DNA of 55,499 bases, from assembly GCA_036384915.1 (NCBI GenBank), contig DASVLJ010000077.1, forward strand, positions 1-55,499, read 5' to 3'. Within the stretch, counting starts at the first letter, position 1, and every line of letters begins with the position of its first letter. Below the pieces are notes generated by a model that saw nothing but the letters and a program-made list of their open reading frames with translations, did not search any database and was not told the DNA's origin. Shown in pieces: positions 34,363 through 43,900 of this stretch. This DNA is from PKWO01 sp036384915 (GTDB taxonomy: Bacteria; Pseudomonadota; Gammaproteobacteria; Burkholderiales; Burkholderiaceae_D). Both the position numbers and the translations under genes were made by a program.

Positions 34363-35274
34363 ATGACAGATGCAGTACAAGATGCTGGCAAGGAGATTAT
34401 CGACGCGACGCTTCCCGTCGAATTCGAGCGCGGGCTGGTTCTCGATCCGAACAAGGCGCGCGAATGGGGAGAAGAGTTGTCCGGCACCTACTGTTTTGCC
34501 GAGCCCTTTCCGCACATCATCATCGACAATTTCCTGCCGGTGGCGCTTGCCGAAAAAATCCTGGCAAATTTTCCGGCCGCGAACCGTGGCGAAGCCGGCG
34601 ACGTGGTGTACTCGGACGGCATGTTCCAGCACAACAAGCGTCAGATTCAGCCTGCCGAATGCAATGAGTTTGTCGTCAATGTGTTCAACTTCTTCAATTC
34701 TGCACCGTTTCTGCAATTTCTCGAAGGGTTGACGACCATACAGGGCTTGATATCCGATCCCTATTTCGAAGGCGGGGGCTTTCACGAAATTTCCCAGGGC
34801 GGCAAGCTCGGAATCCACGCCGATTTCATGGTCAACAGCCGCCTGCATTTGCGCCGCCGCTTGAACCTGCTGATTTACCTCAACCGGGATTGGCAGGAGG
34901 AGTACGGCGGCCGCCTGGAAATCTGGGACAAGTCCATGCAAAAGCTGGAGCGGAGCATCCAGCCGCTATTCAATCGCTGTGTGATTTTCAATACCGACCT
35001 CGATTCCTATCACGGACATCCGGATCCGCTGAACGTGCCAGATGGTGTGACCAGAAAGTCGATTGCAACCTACTACTACACGGGTTCTCAGTCGATTTAT
35101 TCCGAAGTGCCAACCTATACGACACGGTTCCAGGCGCGTCCCCACGACGAACCCGCCATCCAGTCCGCCGCGCGCAAATGGCAATGGAAATCGTATTTCC
35201 GCTATAGCGAATGGTTGCCTCCGGTACTGGTGCGCAATTTGCGCGTCTTGAAGCGTAAATTGCAAAGACGCTGA
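34363..35274 (+). CDS. 2-oxoglutarate/Fe(II) oxygenase, prolyl-4-hydroxylase-like
   Basis: 303-residue cupin-fold dioxygenase. The iron triad is seen as H152-x-D154 (GIHADF) and a distal His at 217 in SYHGHPD; the 2-oxoglutarate Arg is R231 in TRKSIATYYY. The N-terminal FAEPFPHIIIDNFLP motif is typical of the 2OG-FeII_Oxy_3 group, often linked to glycan or protein hydroxylation. The basic C-terminus (VLKRKLQRR) is odd. Its placement behind rhlE recalls oxygenases acting on translation factors, but the target is unknown. Confidence 0.85.
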   Translation: MTDAVQDAGKEIIDATLPVEFERGLVLDPNKAREWGEELSGTYCFAEPFPHIIIDNFLPVALAEKILANFPAANRGEAGDVVYSDGMFQHNKRQIQPAECNEFVVNVFNFFNSAPFLQFLEGLTTIQGLISDPYFEGGGFHEISQGGKLGIHADFMVNSRLHLRRRLNLLIYLNRDWQEEYGGRLEIWDKSMQKLERSIQPLFNRCVIFNTDLDSYHGHPDPLNVPDGVTRKSIATYYYTGSQSIYSEVPTYTTRFQARPHDEPAIQSAARKWQWKSYFRYSEWLPPVLVRNLRVLKRKLQRR

Positions 35275-35449
35275 GATATTGGCGCTTCCCCCAAGCGCGG
35301 GGAATTTGCCGGCCATGCGAAAGAGGATTGATTTGCGTCAACCCCCGCTTGCCACTGCGGTTCTAGACTGAACAAGCAAGCTGCCGATGCGCCGCCAACC
35401 CCGGTGGTATTGCACGGCTTTAATGTAAAACGTGATGCGGCGGTGCGGT

Positions 35450-36370
35450 ATGTCGGAATCCAGGTCAGGAAGCGGTGGCAGCGGCGTTTTTTCCAGCGAC
35501 GTGCTGGTACGGGCCTGCCTGCAATCGTCCAATGCGATGTTCGTCGCCGAGCGCAACGGCCGCATCGTCTGGGTCAATGATGCCTTTTGCACCCTGAGCG
35601 GCTACGCGCTTGATGAGGTGCTGGGCGCCGCGCCGTCACTAGTCAAATCGGACATGCAAAGCGCCTTGTTCTATGCCGAACTCTGGCGCACCATCCTGGC
35701 GGGTAGCGCATGGCGCGGCAGGATCACGAACCGGCGCAAGGGCGGCGGCTATTACGTCGTCGATCAAGTCATCAGCCCGGTTGCCGAAGCCGATGGCGCC
35801 ATTACGCATTTCCTTTCCATCCAGCAGGAAGTCGCGGCCTTGCATGAAGAGCGGGACCGTGAGCATTATCTGGCCTATCACGACCTTTTGACCGGGCTGC
35901 CCAATCGCGCCTTTTTCGTCGATTTGCAGCGCCAGGCCCTGTCTTATGCAAAACGCGAGGGCGAGGAGGTTGCCATGTTCTTCCTCGATCTCGACGGCTT
36001 CAAGGCGATCAACGATCTGCATGGACACGAAGCGGGAGACGCTTTGCTGCAAGCCGTCGCGCAGCGCCTGACGGCAGCCGTGCGCAAGTCCGATACCGTG
36101 GCACGGCTGGGCGGCGACGAGTTCGCCATCCTGTTGCCGGAATTGCGCGGCGCCGATACCGCTCCCTTACTGGCGCAAAAGCTGGTCGATGCCGTGGCCT
36201 CGCCTTTTCTCATTAAGGGCCGGGAATTGCGCATACGCGTCAGTGTCGGTGTGGCCTTTTTCCCGCGTGATGCGAGCGACGGCGCCAGCCTGACCGCGCA
36301 CTCGGACGGGGCGATGTACGAAGCCAAGCGGGAGGGGGGAGGGCGCTTCCGCATATTCTCCGCGCCCTGA
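35450..36370 (+). CDS. PAS-GGDEF diguanylate cyclase
   Basis: About 306 residues. A PAS sensor (NAMFVAERNGRIVWVNDAFCTLSGY to GAITHFLSIQQEV, about residues 25-135) is followed by a GGDEF domain with the active-site motif RLGGDEFAIL and, five residues upstream, the RxxD inhibitory site (RKSD), so it should make c-di-GMP with product inhibition. No membrane helix is seen; soluble sensor. The start is uncertain: GTG 35432, ATG 35435 and ATG 35450 are in frame without a good ribosome site; the last is used. Confidence 0.9.
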   Translation: MSESRSGSGGSGVFSSDVLVRACLQSSNAMFVAERNGRIVWVNDAFCTLSGYALDEVLGAAPSLVKSDMQSALFYAELWRTILAGSAWRGRITNRRKGGGYYVVDQVISPVAEADGAITHFLSIQQEVAALHEERDREHYLAYHDLLTGLPNRAFFVDLQRQALSYAKREGEEVAMFFLDLDGFKAINDLHGHEAGDALLQAVAQRLTAAVRKSDTVARLGGDEFAILLPELRGADTAPLLAQKLVDAVASPFLIKGRELRIRVSVGVAFFPRDASDGASLTAHSDGAMYEAKREGGGRFRIFSAP

Positions 36371-36451
36371 CGCACGACGTCGGGCGATATCGGAACCTGC
36401 CACTTTGCCTGGGGTAGGCAACATCAACCGCGAAATCGACTTGAAAGGCGG

Positions 36452-37384
36452 TTACGCCAAATCTGGACGAGCTGGCAACTTGCTGGTTCCGTAGGGAGCC
36501 GGATGCGCCAGGGTTTGGCGTCGTTTAGCCCATGCTGCGACGGCACTTTCCCAAAAAACGGCAGGATCGGACATGGGCGCGGATGCAAGCTCTAGCCCCA
36601 GGAAGGCTGCGGCCCGTCTCAATTCGTCCAAAGGATTGGCGCTGTCGATTTCGCTTGCGCCGGTTTGCTTGGAGAGCTTTTCGCCCATCCCGTTGGTCAC
36701 GACGGGAACATGCAGATAATTCGGTGTCGCCAAGCCCAGCAAGCCTTGCAGGTAAATCTGGCGTGCCGTAGAGTCGATCAAGTCGGATCCCCGCACCACG
36801 TCGGTGACGCCTTGTTCGGCATCGTCGACCACCACAGCCAGTTGATAAGCCCAGAATCCGTCGGCGCGTTTCAGTACGAAGTCACCCACTTCGCTCGCCA
36901 GATGTTGGCTGCGCGGCCCCAGCCAAGCGTCGTCGAAAGTGAAAACGTCGTGCGGTGCATCAGGCACGCGCAGGCGCCAGGCACGCGGCGATCGGCCGGG
37001 GGCCAGGCCGTTGCGGCAAGTGCCTGGATAGACCGCGGCGCCGTCCGAGGCCACACCGATGCGCGAATCGGCGATTTCGCGGCGCGTGCAGCCGCAGGGA
37101 TAGGTGTGGCCTTGCAGCCGGTCGAACGCGGCCTGGTACAAATCCTTGCGCCGACTTTGCCACACGACTTCGCCATCCCATTGCATACCCAGATCGAGCA
37201 GCGTCTGCAGGATCGCCTCGGCCGCGCCCGGCATGGTACGCGCTTCGTCGATGTCTTCAATGCGCACCAGCCAGGTGCCGCCATGCACCTTGGCATCGAG
37301 ATAGCTCGCCATGGCGGCGACCAGCGAGCCGGCATGCAGCGGGCCGGTGGGCGAGGGAGCAAATCTGCCTACGTATCGACTCAT
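36452..37384 (-). CDS. gluQ: Glutamyl-Q tRNA(Asp) synthetase
   Basis: 310-residue GluRS paralogue lacking the anticodon domain; attaches Glu to queuosine of tRNA(Asp). The HIGH-like motif is PTGPLHAGSL, the KMSKS-like motif EKLSKQ; the zinc ligands are in CGCTRREI and TYPCG, with YPGTC following. ATG 37384 is used; an upstream GTG (37396) adds four residues and overlaps the LysR gene. It makes sense next to queuosine pathway capacity (queG at 4785). Located 1 bp after the LysR stop on the same strand. Confidence 0.93.
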   Translation of the reverse strand: MSRYVGRFAPSPTGPLHAGSLVAAMASYLDAKVHGGTWLVRIEDIDEARTMPGAAEAILQTLLDLGMQWDGEVVWQSRRKDLYQAAFDRLQGHTYPCGCTRREIADSRIGVASDGAAVYPGTCRNGLAPGRSPRAWRLRVPDAPHDVFTFDDAWLGPRSQHLASEVGDFVLKRADGFWAYQLAVVVDDAEQGVTDVVRGSDLIDSTARQIYLQGLLGLATPNYLHVPVVTNGMGEKLSKQTGASEIDSANPLDELRRAAAFLGLELASAPMSDPAVFWESAVAAWAKRRQTLAHPAPYGTSKLPARPDLA

Positions 37385-37385
37385 G

Positions 37386-38303
37386 TCATTCCACACTAAG
37401 GGCTTGTTGCACGTCGGGATCGGCCAGCTTGTTCAAGAACCACTTGAGGCATTTGCCGCGCGCCGAGGTGCGCCAGACGATTTGCTTGCTCACCGTGGCG
37501 CGCACTTCCTGGGTCTGCTTTTGCACCAGCGCGCCGCTTTGCAAATAGGGTGCGGCCATGGCCGGCGGCAAATAGCCGCAACCGAGGCCGGCAACCTGGG
37601 CGGCAAGCTTAGAGCTGATCGAAGGCACCGTCAGAGTCTGCTGGCCGCTCAACAAGCCCGTGGAAAAGGTCGGCAGGCTGCGCCCCGTATCGCCCACGGC
37701 CACCACGCGATGCTGCCTGATCTGCTCGGCCGTCAAGGGCTCGGGCAACGCTGCCAGCGGATGGCCGGGGGCGACGGCAAAGATCCATGGCCGCGAAGTC
37801 ATGGGCATGGTGCGGAACTCTCCGCTCATGCGCATGGTTTCCAGGCTGCTGTGCACGGCGCCGATGGCGAGATCGGCGCGACCCGCGAGCATCGCTTCCC
37901 ATACGCCCGACAGCGTTTCGCTGGAAAAGCGCAGGCGCGTGCCCGAGCCTTCGCGGTCGAATTCCTCGATCAGCGGAATCATGCGCTCGAAACGCACGAT
38001 ATTGTCGAGCACGATGCGCAGCTCGACTTCCCAACCGGTGGCGGTGCGCTTGACGCGCTGCTCCAATTCGTCGGCCGCGCGCAGGAGGTGGCGGCCTTCG
38101 TTGAGCAATTCCTGCCCCGCAGGCGTCAGCTTGGCACGGTGGCCGCTGCGGTCGAACAGCAAGACGTCAAGGTCGTCCTCGAGTTTGCGCACGCTATAGG
38201 TCAGGGCCGAGGGCACGCGGTCCATTTCCGACGCGGCGCCGGCAAAACTGCCGTTGCGGGCAATGGCATCGAGGATTTGCAGGGACTCTAGAGTGAGATT
38301 CAT
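37386..38303 (-). CDS. LysR-family transcriptional regulator next to pirin
   Basis: 305-residue LysR protein: MNLTLESLQILDAIARNGSFAGAASEMDRVPSALTYSVRKLEDDLDV is the HTH; the effector domain follows (LRIVLDNIVRFERMIPLIEEF, ADLAIGAVHSS, VAVGDTGRSLPTFS). It is divergent from the pirin-wrbA pair with a perfect inverted repeat between the starts, so it probably controls those genes. Confidence 0.92.
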   Translation of the reverse strand: MNLTLESLQILDAIARNGSFAGAASEMDRVPSALTYSVRKLEDDLDVLLFDRSGHRAKLTPAGQELLNEGRHLLRAADELEQRVKRTATGWEVELRIVLDNIVRFERMIPLIEEFDREGSGTRLRFSSETLSGVWEAMLAGRADLAIGAVHSSLETMRMSGEFRTMPMTSRPWIFAVAPGHPLAALPEPLTAEQIRQHRVVAVGDTGRSLPTFSTGLLSGQQTLTVPSISSKLAAQVAGLGCGYLPPAMAAPYLQSGALVQKQTQEVRATVSKQIVWRTSARGKCLKWFLNKLADPDVQQALSVE

Positions 38304-38315
38304 TCAAGCACGTTT

Positions 38316-38332
38316 ATTCAAATTTTTTGAAT
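38316..38332. promoter_or_regulatory. Candidate LysR box between lysR and pirin
   Basis: Perfect inverted repeat ATTCAAA-TTT-TTTGAAT containing a T-N11-A core (38318 to 38330), 13 bp upstream of the lysR ATG and 122 bp upstream of the pirin ATG. A second half-site-like ATTCAAG (38302-38308) overlaps the lysR start. Confidence 0.6.
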
Positions 38333-38454
38333 GATTTATCGAAAAATAACATCTGTTCTTTGCCATGGCAAGACCTTATATTGTGCCCATGGACGCCGCC
38401 CCTAGTACGTAAGCAGCACGCAGGTAGGCGAAAACCCTTTTCAGGAGATTGAAA

Positions 38455-39153
38455 ATGATTGAACTTCGTCCCGCAGCAGAACGCGGCCATGCCAACCACG
38501 GCTGGCTCGATGCGCACCATAGCTTTTCGTTTGCAGATTACTATGATCCGCGCCACATGGGTTTCGGCCCGCTGCGCGTCTTGAATGACGACCGCATCGG
38601 CGCCGGCGCCGGTTTCCCGACGCATGGCCACCGCGACATGGAAATCGTCACCTATGTGCTCGACGGGGAATTGGCGCACAAGGACAGCATGGGCAACGGC
38701 AGCGTGATCCGTCCCGGCGACGTGCAGCGCATGAGCGCCGGTACCGGTGTGATGCACTCGGAATTCAACCACGCCAAGGATCGCGAAACGCATCTGCTGC
38801 AAATCTGGATCGAGCCCAAGTTCCGCGGCATTGCGCCGGGCTATGAGGAAAAGCGTTTCGACGTCGCCGACAAGCGCGGCCGCCTGCGCCTGATCGCCAG
38901 CAGCGACGGCGCCGAAGGCTCGGTCAAGGTACATCAGGACGTCAAGCTATATGCAGGCCTGTTCGATGGCGCGGAAGAAGCCAGTGTCGGCCTGCAGCCG
39001 GGCCGCCGCGCCTACCTGCACGTGGCGCGCGGCGAAGTGCAAGCCAACGGTGTGGTGCTGAAGGAAGGCGACGCGCTGAAGGCTGTCGATGAAAAAGAGA
39101 TTCGCATTTCCGGCGGCAAGAATGCCGAAGTGCTGTTGTTTGACCTTGTATAA
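38455..39153 (+). CDS. Pirin family protein (YhhW/quercetinase-like)
   Basis: 232-residue bicupin. The metal ligands are visible in the N-terminal cupin: H57 and H59 (PTHGHRD), H101 and E103 (GVMHSEFN). The E. coli homologue YhhW has quercetin dioxygenase activity. AGGAG stands 7 bp before the ATG at 38455. Followed after 21 bp by wrbA in the same direction; the pair and a divergent LysR are a common redox or quinone-stress arrangement. Confidence 0.92.
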   Translation: MIELRPAAERGHANHGWLDAHHSFSFADYYDPRHMGFGPLRVLNDDRIGAGAGFPTHGHRDMEIVTYVLDGELAHKDSMGNGSVIRPGDVQRMSAGTGVMHSEFNHAKDRETHLLQIWIEPKFRGIAPGYEEKRFDVADKRGRLRLIASSDGAEGSVKVHQDVKLYAGLFDGAEEASVGLQPGRRAYLHVARGEVQANGVVLKEGDALKAVDEKEIRISGGKNAEVLLFDLV

Positions 39154-39174
39154 ACTTTATTGAGAGAGGAACCC

Positions 39175-39744
39175 ATGTCCAAAGTTGCCATCGTCTACCA
39201 TTCCGGCTACGGCCATACCAAGAAGCAGGCGGAAGCCGTGCACGCCGGCGCCGCTTCCGTCGGCGAAGCCTTGCTGATCGCCATCGATGCCGAAGGCAAT
39301 ATCAGCCAGGACGACTGGGCCCACCTGGCCGGAGCCGACGCTATCATCTTCGGCTCGCCGACTTACATGGGCTCGGTCTCGTGGCAGTTCAAGAAGTTTG
39401 CCGATGCTTCGTCCAAGCCCTGGTTCACGCAAGCCTGGAAAGACAAGATCGCGGCCGGCTTCACCAATTCGGCAACCATGAACGGCGACAAGCTGTCCAC
39501 GCTGCACTATCTGTTCACGCTGTCGCAACAGCACAGCATGATCTGGGTCGGCACCGGCTTGATGCCGGCCAACTCGAAGGCCGCCACGCGCAACGACGTG
39601 AACTACGTCGGTTCATTCTCGGGTGCCATGGCGCAAAGCCCCTCGGATTCCTCCCCCGAGGAAGGTCCGCTGCCTGGCGATCTGGAAACGGCCAAGCTGT
39701 TCGGCAAGCGCGTGGCTGAGACGGCTGCAAAATTCAAGAAATAA
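39175..39744 (+). CDS. Flavodoxin-fold NAD(P)H:quinone oxidoreductase, WrbA-like
   Basis: 189-residue flavodoxin-like protein. FMN-binding features: VAIVYHSGYGHTKKQAEAV phosphate loop at the N-terminus, GSPTYMGSVSWQFKKFADA and GFTNSATMNGDKLSTL. It probably reduces quinones by two electrons and protects against redox cycling. The ATG at 39175 follows GAGAGAGGA. Part of the pirin unit. Confidence 0.88.
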   Translation: MSKVAIVYHSGYGHTKKQAEAVHAGAASVGEALLIAIDAEGNISQDDWAHLAGADAIIFGSPTYMGSVSWQFKKFADASSKPWFTQAWKDKIAAGFTNSATMNGDKLSTLHYLFTLSQQHSMIWVGTGLMPANSKAATRNDVNYVGSFSGAMAQSPSDSSPEEGPLPGDLETAKLFGKRVAETAAKFKK

Positions 39745-39756
39745 GTCAAGAAGTAA

Positions 39757-39782
39757 CCCCTCTCCCGCCTGCGGGAGAGGGG
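39757..39782. repeat. 11-bp stem hairpin (REP-like or terminator)
   Basis: CCCCTCTCCCG/CGGGAGAGGGG with loop CCTG. Perfect and GC-rich; followed by ATTAAATA rather than a U-run. Hairpins of this CCCTCTCCCG type are widely repeated in proteobacterial genomes. It follows the wrbA-like gene. Confidence 0.7.
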
Positions 39783-39856
39783 ATTAAATAGTCGCGCTTC
39801 ACACCACTCCCCACCCGTGCTACCTTTGCGGCTCTTGTTCTAACCGAGCCGTCCAG

Positions 39857-40924
39857 ATGGAAAAGTTCCTCAACGCATCATCCAACGAAGCATTCCTCGA
39901 TCACGCCTATCGCTACTTCTTCGCGCGCGAACCCGATGCCGGCGGCAGACAGCATTTTCTCGACGCCATGGCCCGTGGCATGACCCGTGAAGCCGTTCTC
40001 GTCGCCTTCGTCGGCAGCGAAGAATTTGCCGGACGTTTCAACGGCAAATCGGGTGTGCCGGGAGAGGTGAGTGCGGCGCAGCGCTTCGCGCCGGAAGGCC
40101 ATTTTTATTCGCCGATCCCCGCGGTCGAGGAATATCGCGACCATTTCGCGCGGCTCGCCTTGCCCGATCCGGATGGTGTGGACGTCAACGAAGCAAGCCA
40201 GCTCGCCTATGCCGAGAAATTCGCGGCCACTTATGGCGAACTGCCCTTTCCCAGGGACAAGACCGAAGGCCATCGCTACTACCTCAACAACGGCGCCTTC
40301 AATTATTTCGACGGTATCGCGCTGTATTCGATGATCCGCGAATGCCAACCGAAGCGCATCATCGAAGTCGGCAGCGGCTATTCTTCGGCCGCGATGATCG
40401 ATACTTGCGAGCGCTTCCTGGGCGGCAAAACCGACATCACCTTCATCGAACCCTATCCCGAAACGCTGCACAAGTGCCTCTTGCCGCAGGACATGGAGCG
40501 CTACCGCATCCTGGCGCAAAAGGTACAGGATGTCGATCCGGCGGTGTTTCAGACGCTGGTAGCGAACGACATCCTGTTCATCGATTCCTCGCACGTGGCG
40601 AAGTTCGGCAGCGACGTGAACCACTTGCTGTTCAAGATATTGCCGCTATTGAAAGAGGGCGTGGTGGTGCACTTCCACGACATCTTCCGCAACTTCGATT
40701 ACCCGCGCGAATGGCTGATGGAAGGGCGGGCCTGGAATGAGGGCTATCTGCTCAAGGCTTTCCTGGCGCACAATCGCGATTACAGGATTCTGTTCTTCAA
40801 CGACTGGTTTGCCCACCGCCACTGGGATTTTCTCGAACGGCGCCTGCCGCTATGCACCGTGCAGCCGGAAGGCAGTCCGTTCAAGAATTGCGGTGTGAGC
40901 CTGTGGCTGCAGCACCGCGCCTGA
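39857..40924 (+). CDS. DUF4214-SAM methyltransferase fusion
   Basis: 355 residues. The first 60 residues are a single DUF4214 unit (FLDHAYRYFFAREPDAGGRQHFLDAMARGMTREAVLVAF, ending SEEFAGRF). The rest is a class I methyltransferase-like domain: IIEVGSGYSSAAMIDTCERF is the AdoMet loop at about residue 170 and ILFIDSSHVAKFGSD, VHFHDIF follow. It is convergent with the glycosyltransferase operon with only 4 bp between stops, and the other DUF4214 protein of the window lies across the operon at 55156. Probably modifies a surface glycan or glycoprotein; target unknown. Confidence 0.82.
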   Translation: MEKFLNASSNEAFLDHAYRYFFAREPDAGGRQHFLDAMARGMTREAVLVAFVGSEEFAGRFNGKSGVPGEVSAAQRFAPEGHFYSPIPAVEEYRDHFARLALPDPDGVDVNEASQLAYAEKFAATYGELPFPRDKTEGHRYYLNNGAFNYFDGIALYSMIRECQPKRIIEVGSGYSSAAMIDTCERFLGGKTDITFIEPYPETLHKCLLPQDMERYRILAQKVQDVDPAVFQTLVANDILFIDSSHVAKFGSDVNHLLFKILPLLKEGVVVHFHDIFRNFDYPREWLMEGRAWNEGYLLKAFLAHNRDYRILFFNDWFAHRHWDFLERRLPLCTVQPEGSPFKNCGVSLWLQHRA

Positions 40925-40928
40925 AGCC

Positions 40929-43900
40929 TCAATCAGCCAGCAGGGCGGCCAAGCGCTCGGCATTTTGCGCCCAGGTGAACCACGGCATGCCATCCGACTG
41001 CGGCGCCTTGCCCTGCCCTTGCAGCGCCAGCCACTCGCGCAAGCCCGCAGCCAGCTCTTCTGCGCCGGCTCCGCTGAAATAACATGCGTGGTCTCCGGCA
41101 ATCTCGCGGAACACGGGGATGTCGCGCGCGAGAATGGGGCGCTTGAACTTCGCCGCTTCGATCAAGGGCAAGCCGAAACCTTCCGCTTCGCTGGAAAACA
41201 GCAGGCAGGTGGCGGCTTGATAGACTTGCTCCAGATATTCGTCGCTGATGTCGGCCAGCCAGATCAGGCGCTTGCCCAGTTCGGGGTGCTTGCGCAAGGC
41301 TTCCACGGTTTGCGGAATCGTGCGGCGCAAATGCTGCGGCAAGCCGGTCCAGCCTTCGCGGCCCACGATCACTAGCATGGCTGGCGAGCCTTCCTGCCAC
41401 AGCTTTTCGAACGCTTGCAACGCCTGCAAATGACCCTTGCGCGGCTCGATGGTCCCGACCATCAGGAAGCTCGGTGCCTGCCGCATGGCGTTGAGCACTT
41501 GCGCCGCATCACCGGGCATGCCCTTGGAAGGGAACGAGGCGGCGATGTCGGCGCCGTGGTGCAAGATGGGGAAGTCGGCCCTTGTCTGCTTGCCTTCGCG
41601 CTTGAGCCAGGCTTGCATCTCGTCGGCCACGGCTTGCGAGATGCACAGCAGTCGATCGGCATGTTCGGCGATGCAGGAAAGCCATAGCGCGTGCGTATCG
41701 CCGGCATGCTCGGGGAAAAATTCCGGGCGCGTCACGGGCAGGATATCGTGGATCAGGAAACCGACCCTGGCCCCTTGCAGGCGCCATTGCTCGTAAATGC
41801 CCGCCGTTGCAGCCTTGATCACGTCGGCCGGACAGAAGTCGGCGCCGTAAAACACATCGCCCGCCGCCACGTCGACCGCCGCATCGAGGGCGATGTCTTG
41901 CGGGAGATCAAGCAGGCTATGGGTATAGCGCCGCGCGTAGCGGTAATGCGGCGTGTCGCTTTCGGTATGCAGATAGACCGGTTCGACGCGGTAACCGGCC
42001 GGCGGCTTGACCAGTAGTTCCGACAACTGCGCGCGCACCACGCGCTCGATGCCGGTCTGCAGATCACTGCGCGCAATGGTCGATACGTCCACCAGGATTT
42101 GCTTCAGGCGCGGTTGCATGGGCAATGAACGCGCGAGCGAATTGGCCAGCTGGCGGAACGTGGCATCCTTGTTGCAATCGACCAGGGTTTCTCCCAGGCG
42201 CGCGATCAATGCACTGCTGCCGTTCTTTGCCAAGGGATGAAATTCCTCGATCGCGTAGGCGTACTCTTGTGCGCAATATGCCGGCGCATGCAGGGTAGCG
42301 ATCACGTGCAGTGCTTCGCGGCTGATCGCTTCGCGCCGGGCCTTGTCGCGCCACAAGGTGTCGAGCGCAACGACCAAGTCGGCATCGGTGAATTCGTCGG
42401 CCAGCTTCCAGGTTGCCGTGTCCGAGAGATCGGCCATGCTGCCGTGGGCATTGACGATGGTTGGCAGGCCGTAGTTCATGCAATCGAGCACCGCGCCCGA
42501 GGTTTCGCCGCGGCTCACGCTGCGCAATTGCACGCCGATGTCGGCGGCTTGCAGATACAACTCGTAGTCCTTCATCTCGGTCCAGCCGGCGATGCGGATG
42601 CGCTCGCGCGAACCGCTGTCGCGGATGCGCCGGGCAAGTTCCCGGCCATAGTCGCCGCCATGGTTTTCGCCGACCAGCACCAATTCGCACTGGCGGTTGA
42701 CGGCCAGGCCCGATTGCAGCCAGGCGTCGAGCAGGCGGTGGCTCAGCTTGGTCGGTCCGATGAAGCCGAAACTGCACACGACGAAGCTGTCCCCGGCAAT
42801 GCCTAGTTTCTCGCGCGCGGCACGCCGCGCGGCATCGCGGTCGGCGACCTGCCATGCCAGCCGCAGGTGCGGAATGCTGCGCAGGTTTTGCGCCGCAGTC
42901 GGGCCGTACCAATCGGCGGTAAGGCGCGCCGAGTGGGCGGAATGGACGATGACGCCGGCAGCCCGTTGCAGCAAGCCCAGGTTGCAGGGGAATTTATCCT
43001 TGGCCGGGTCGACCCCGCCATCGGCGTAGCGCTGAACCAGCGCATGATAGCCGTGCGAGTGATAAAGCTCGTCGCTCCAGAAGGTAGAGAGGCGCCGCTC
43101 CAGTTCTTCCGCGGCCAGCATGCTGCTGATGAAAAAGTCGTGCATGACGACCACGCCCGGGTGGCGTTCCATCAAGGGCAGCATGTGCGTGTGGAACGGG
43201 CTGTTGCCGACCTGGTAAATGACGCGGTCGAAGCTCGCACCGTGTTCGGCAAACCACTCACTCGATTGCACGGGCAAGTCTTGCAGCGCGGGCGGCAGGT
43301 TGCACGCATCCTGCTTCACGATCAGGGTGATGTCGTAATGCGCGCGCAAGGCCGGCAAGAGCTCGACGCTGTAGTTGGCGATGCCGGTGCGCTCGGGCGG
43401 CAAGGGCGACACGTAGGCCAGGGTCTTCTTTTTGGCTGGTTCGGCGGCTGGCGCGCGCGAGGCCGCCCGGCGTTCCGCATGCAGGTTTTCCAGCGCGGCA
43501 ATGGCGCGTTTCGCGCTGATGTCCCAGGAGAACAGCTTGGCCCGTTCCAGACCGTGCGCTTCGAGCGCGGTACGGAAATCGCCGTCGCGCAGCACCTCGG
43601 TGATCTTGTCGGCAATCGCCTTGTCGTTCTTCGCATCGAACATGGCGTCCGCACGGCCTATCACTTCCGGCAGGCTGGAAGAGTCCGACGCGATGACGGC
43701 CTTGCCGCATGCCATGGCTTCCAGCGCGGGCAAGCCGAAGCCTTCGTGCCATGAAGGGAAGATGAACAGCTCGCACAGGTTGTAGAGCTTGACCAGGTCT
43801 TCGTCGGATACGAATCCGGCCAATTGCAATTCGCCGGGCAGCAGATAATGCGTGTCGGCCAGCGCTTCCAGCCGCTGGCGGTCGCGTGCCTGCATGGCGC

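Noticed and set aside
33217..34941. 574-codon open frame on the minus strand opposite rhlE and the 2OG oxygenase
   Set aside because: No family-like motifs; both opposite genes are clear.
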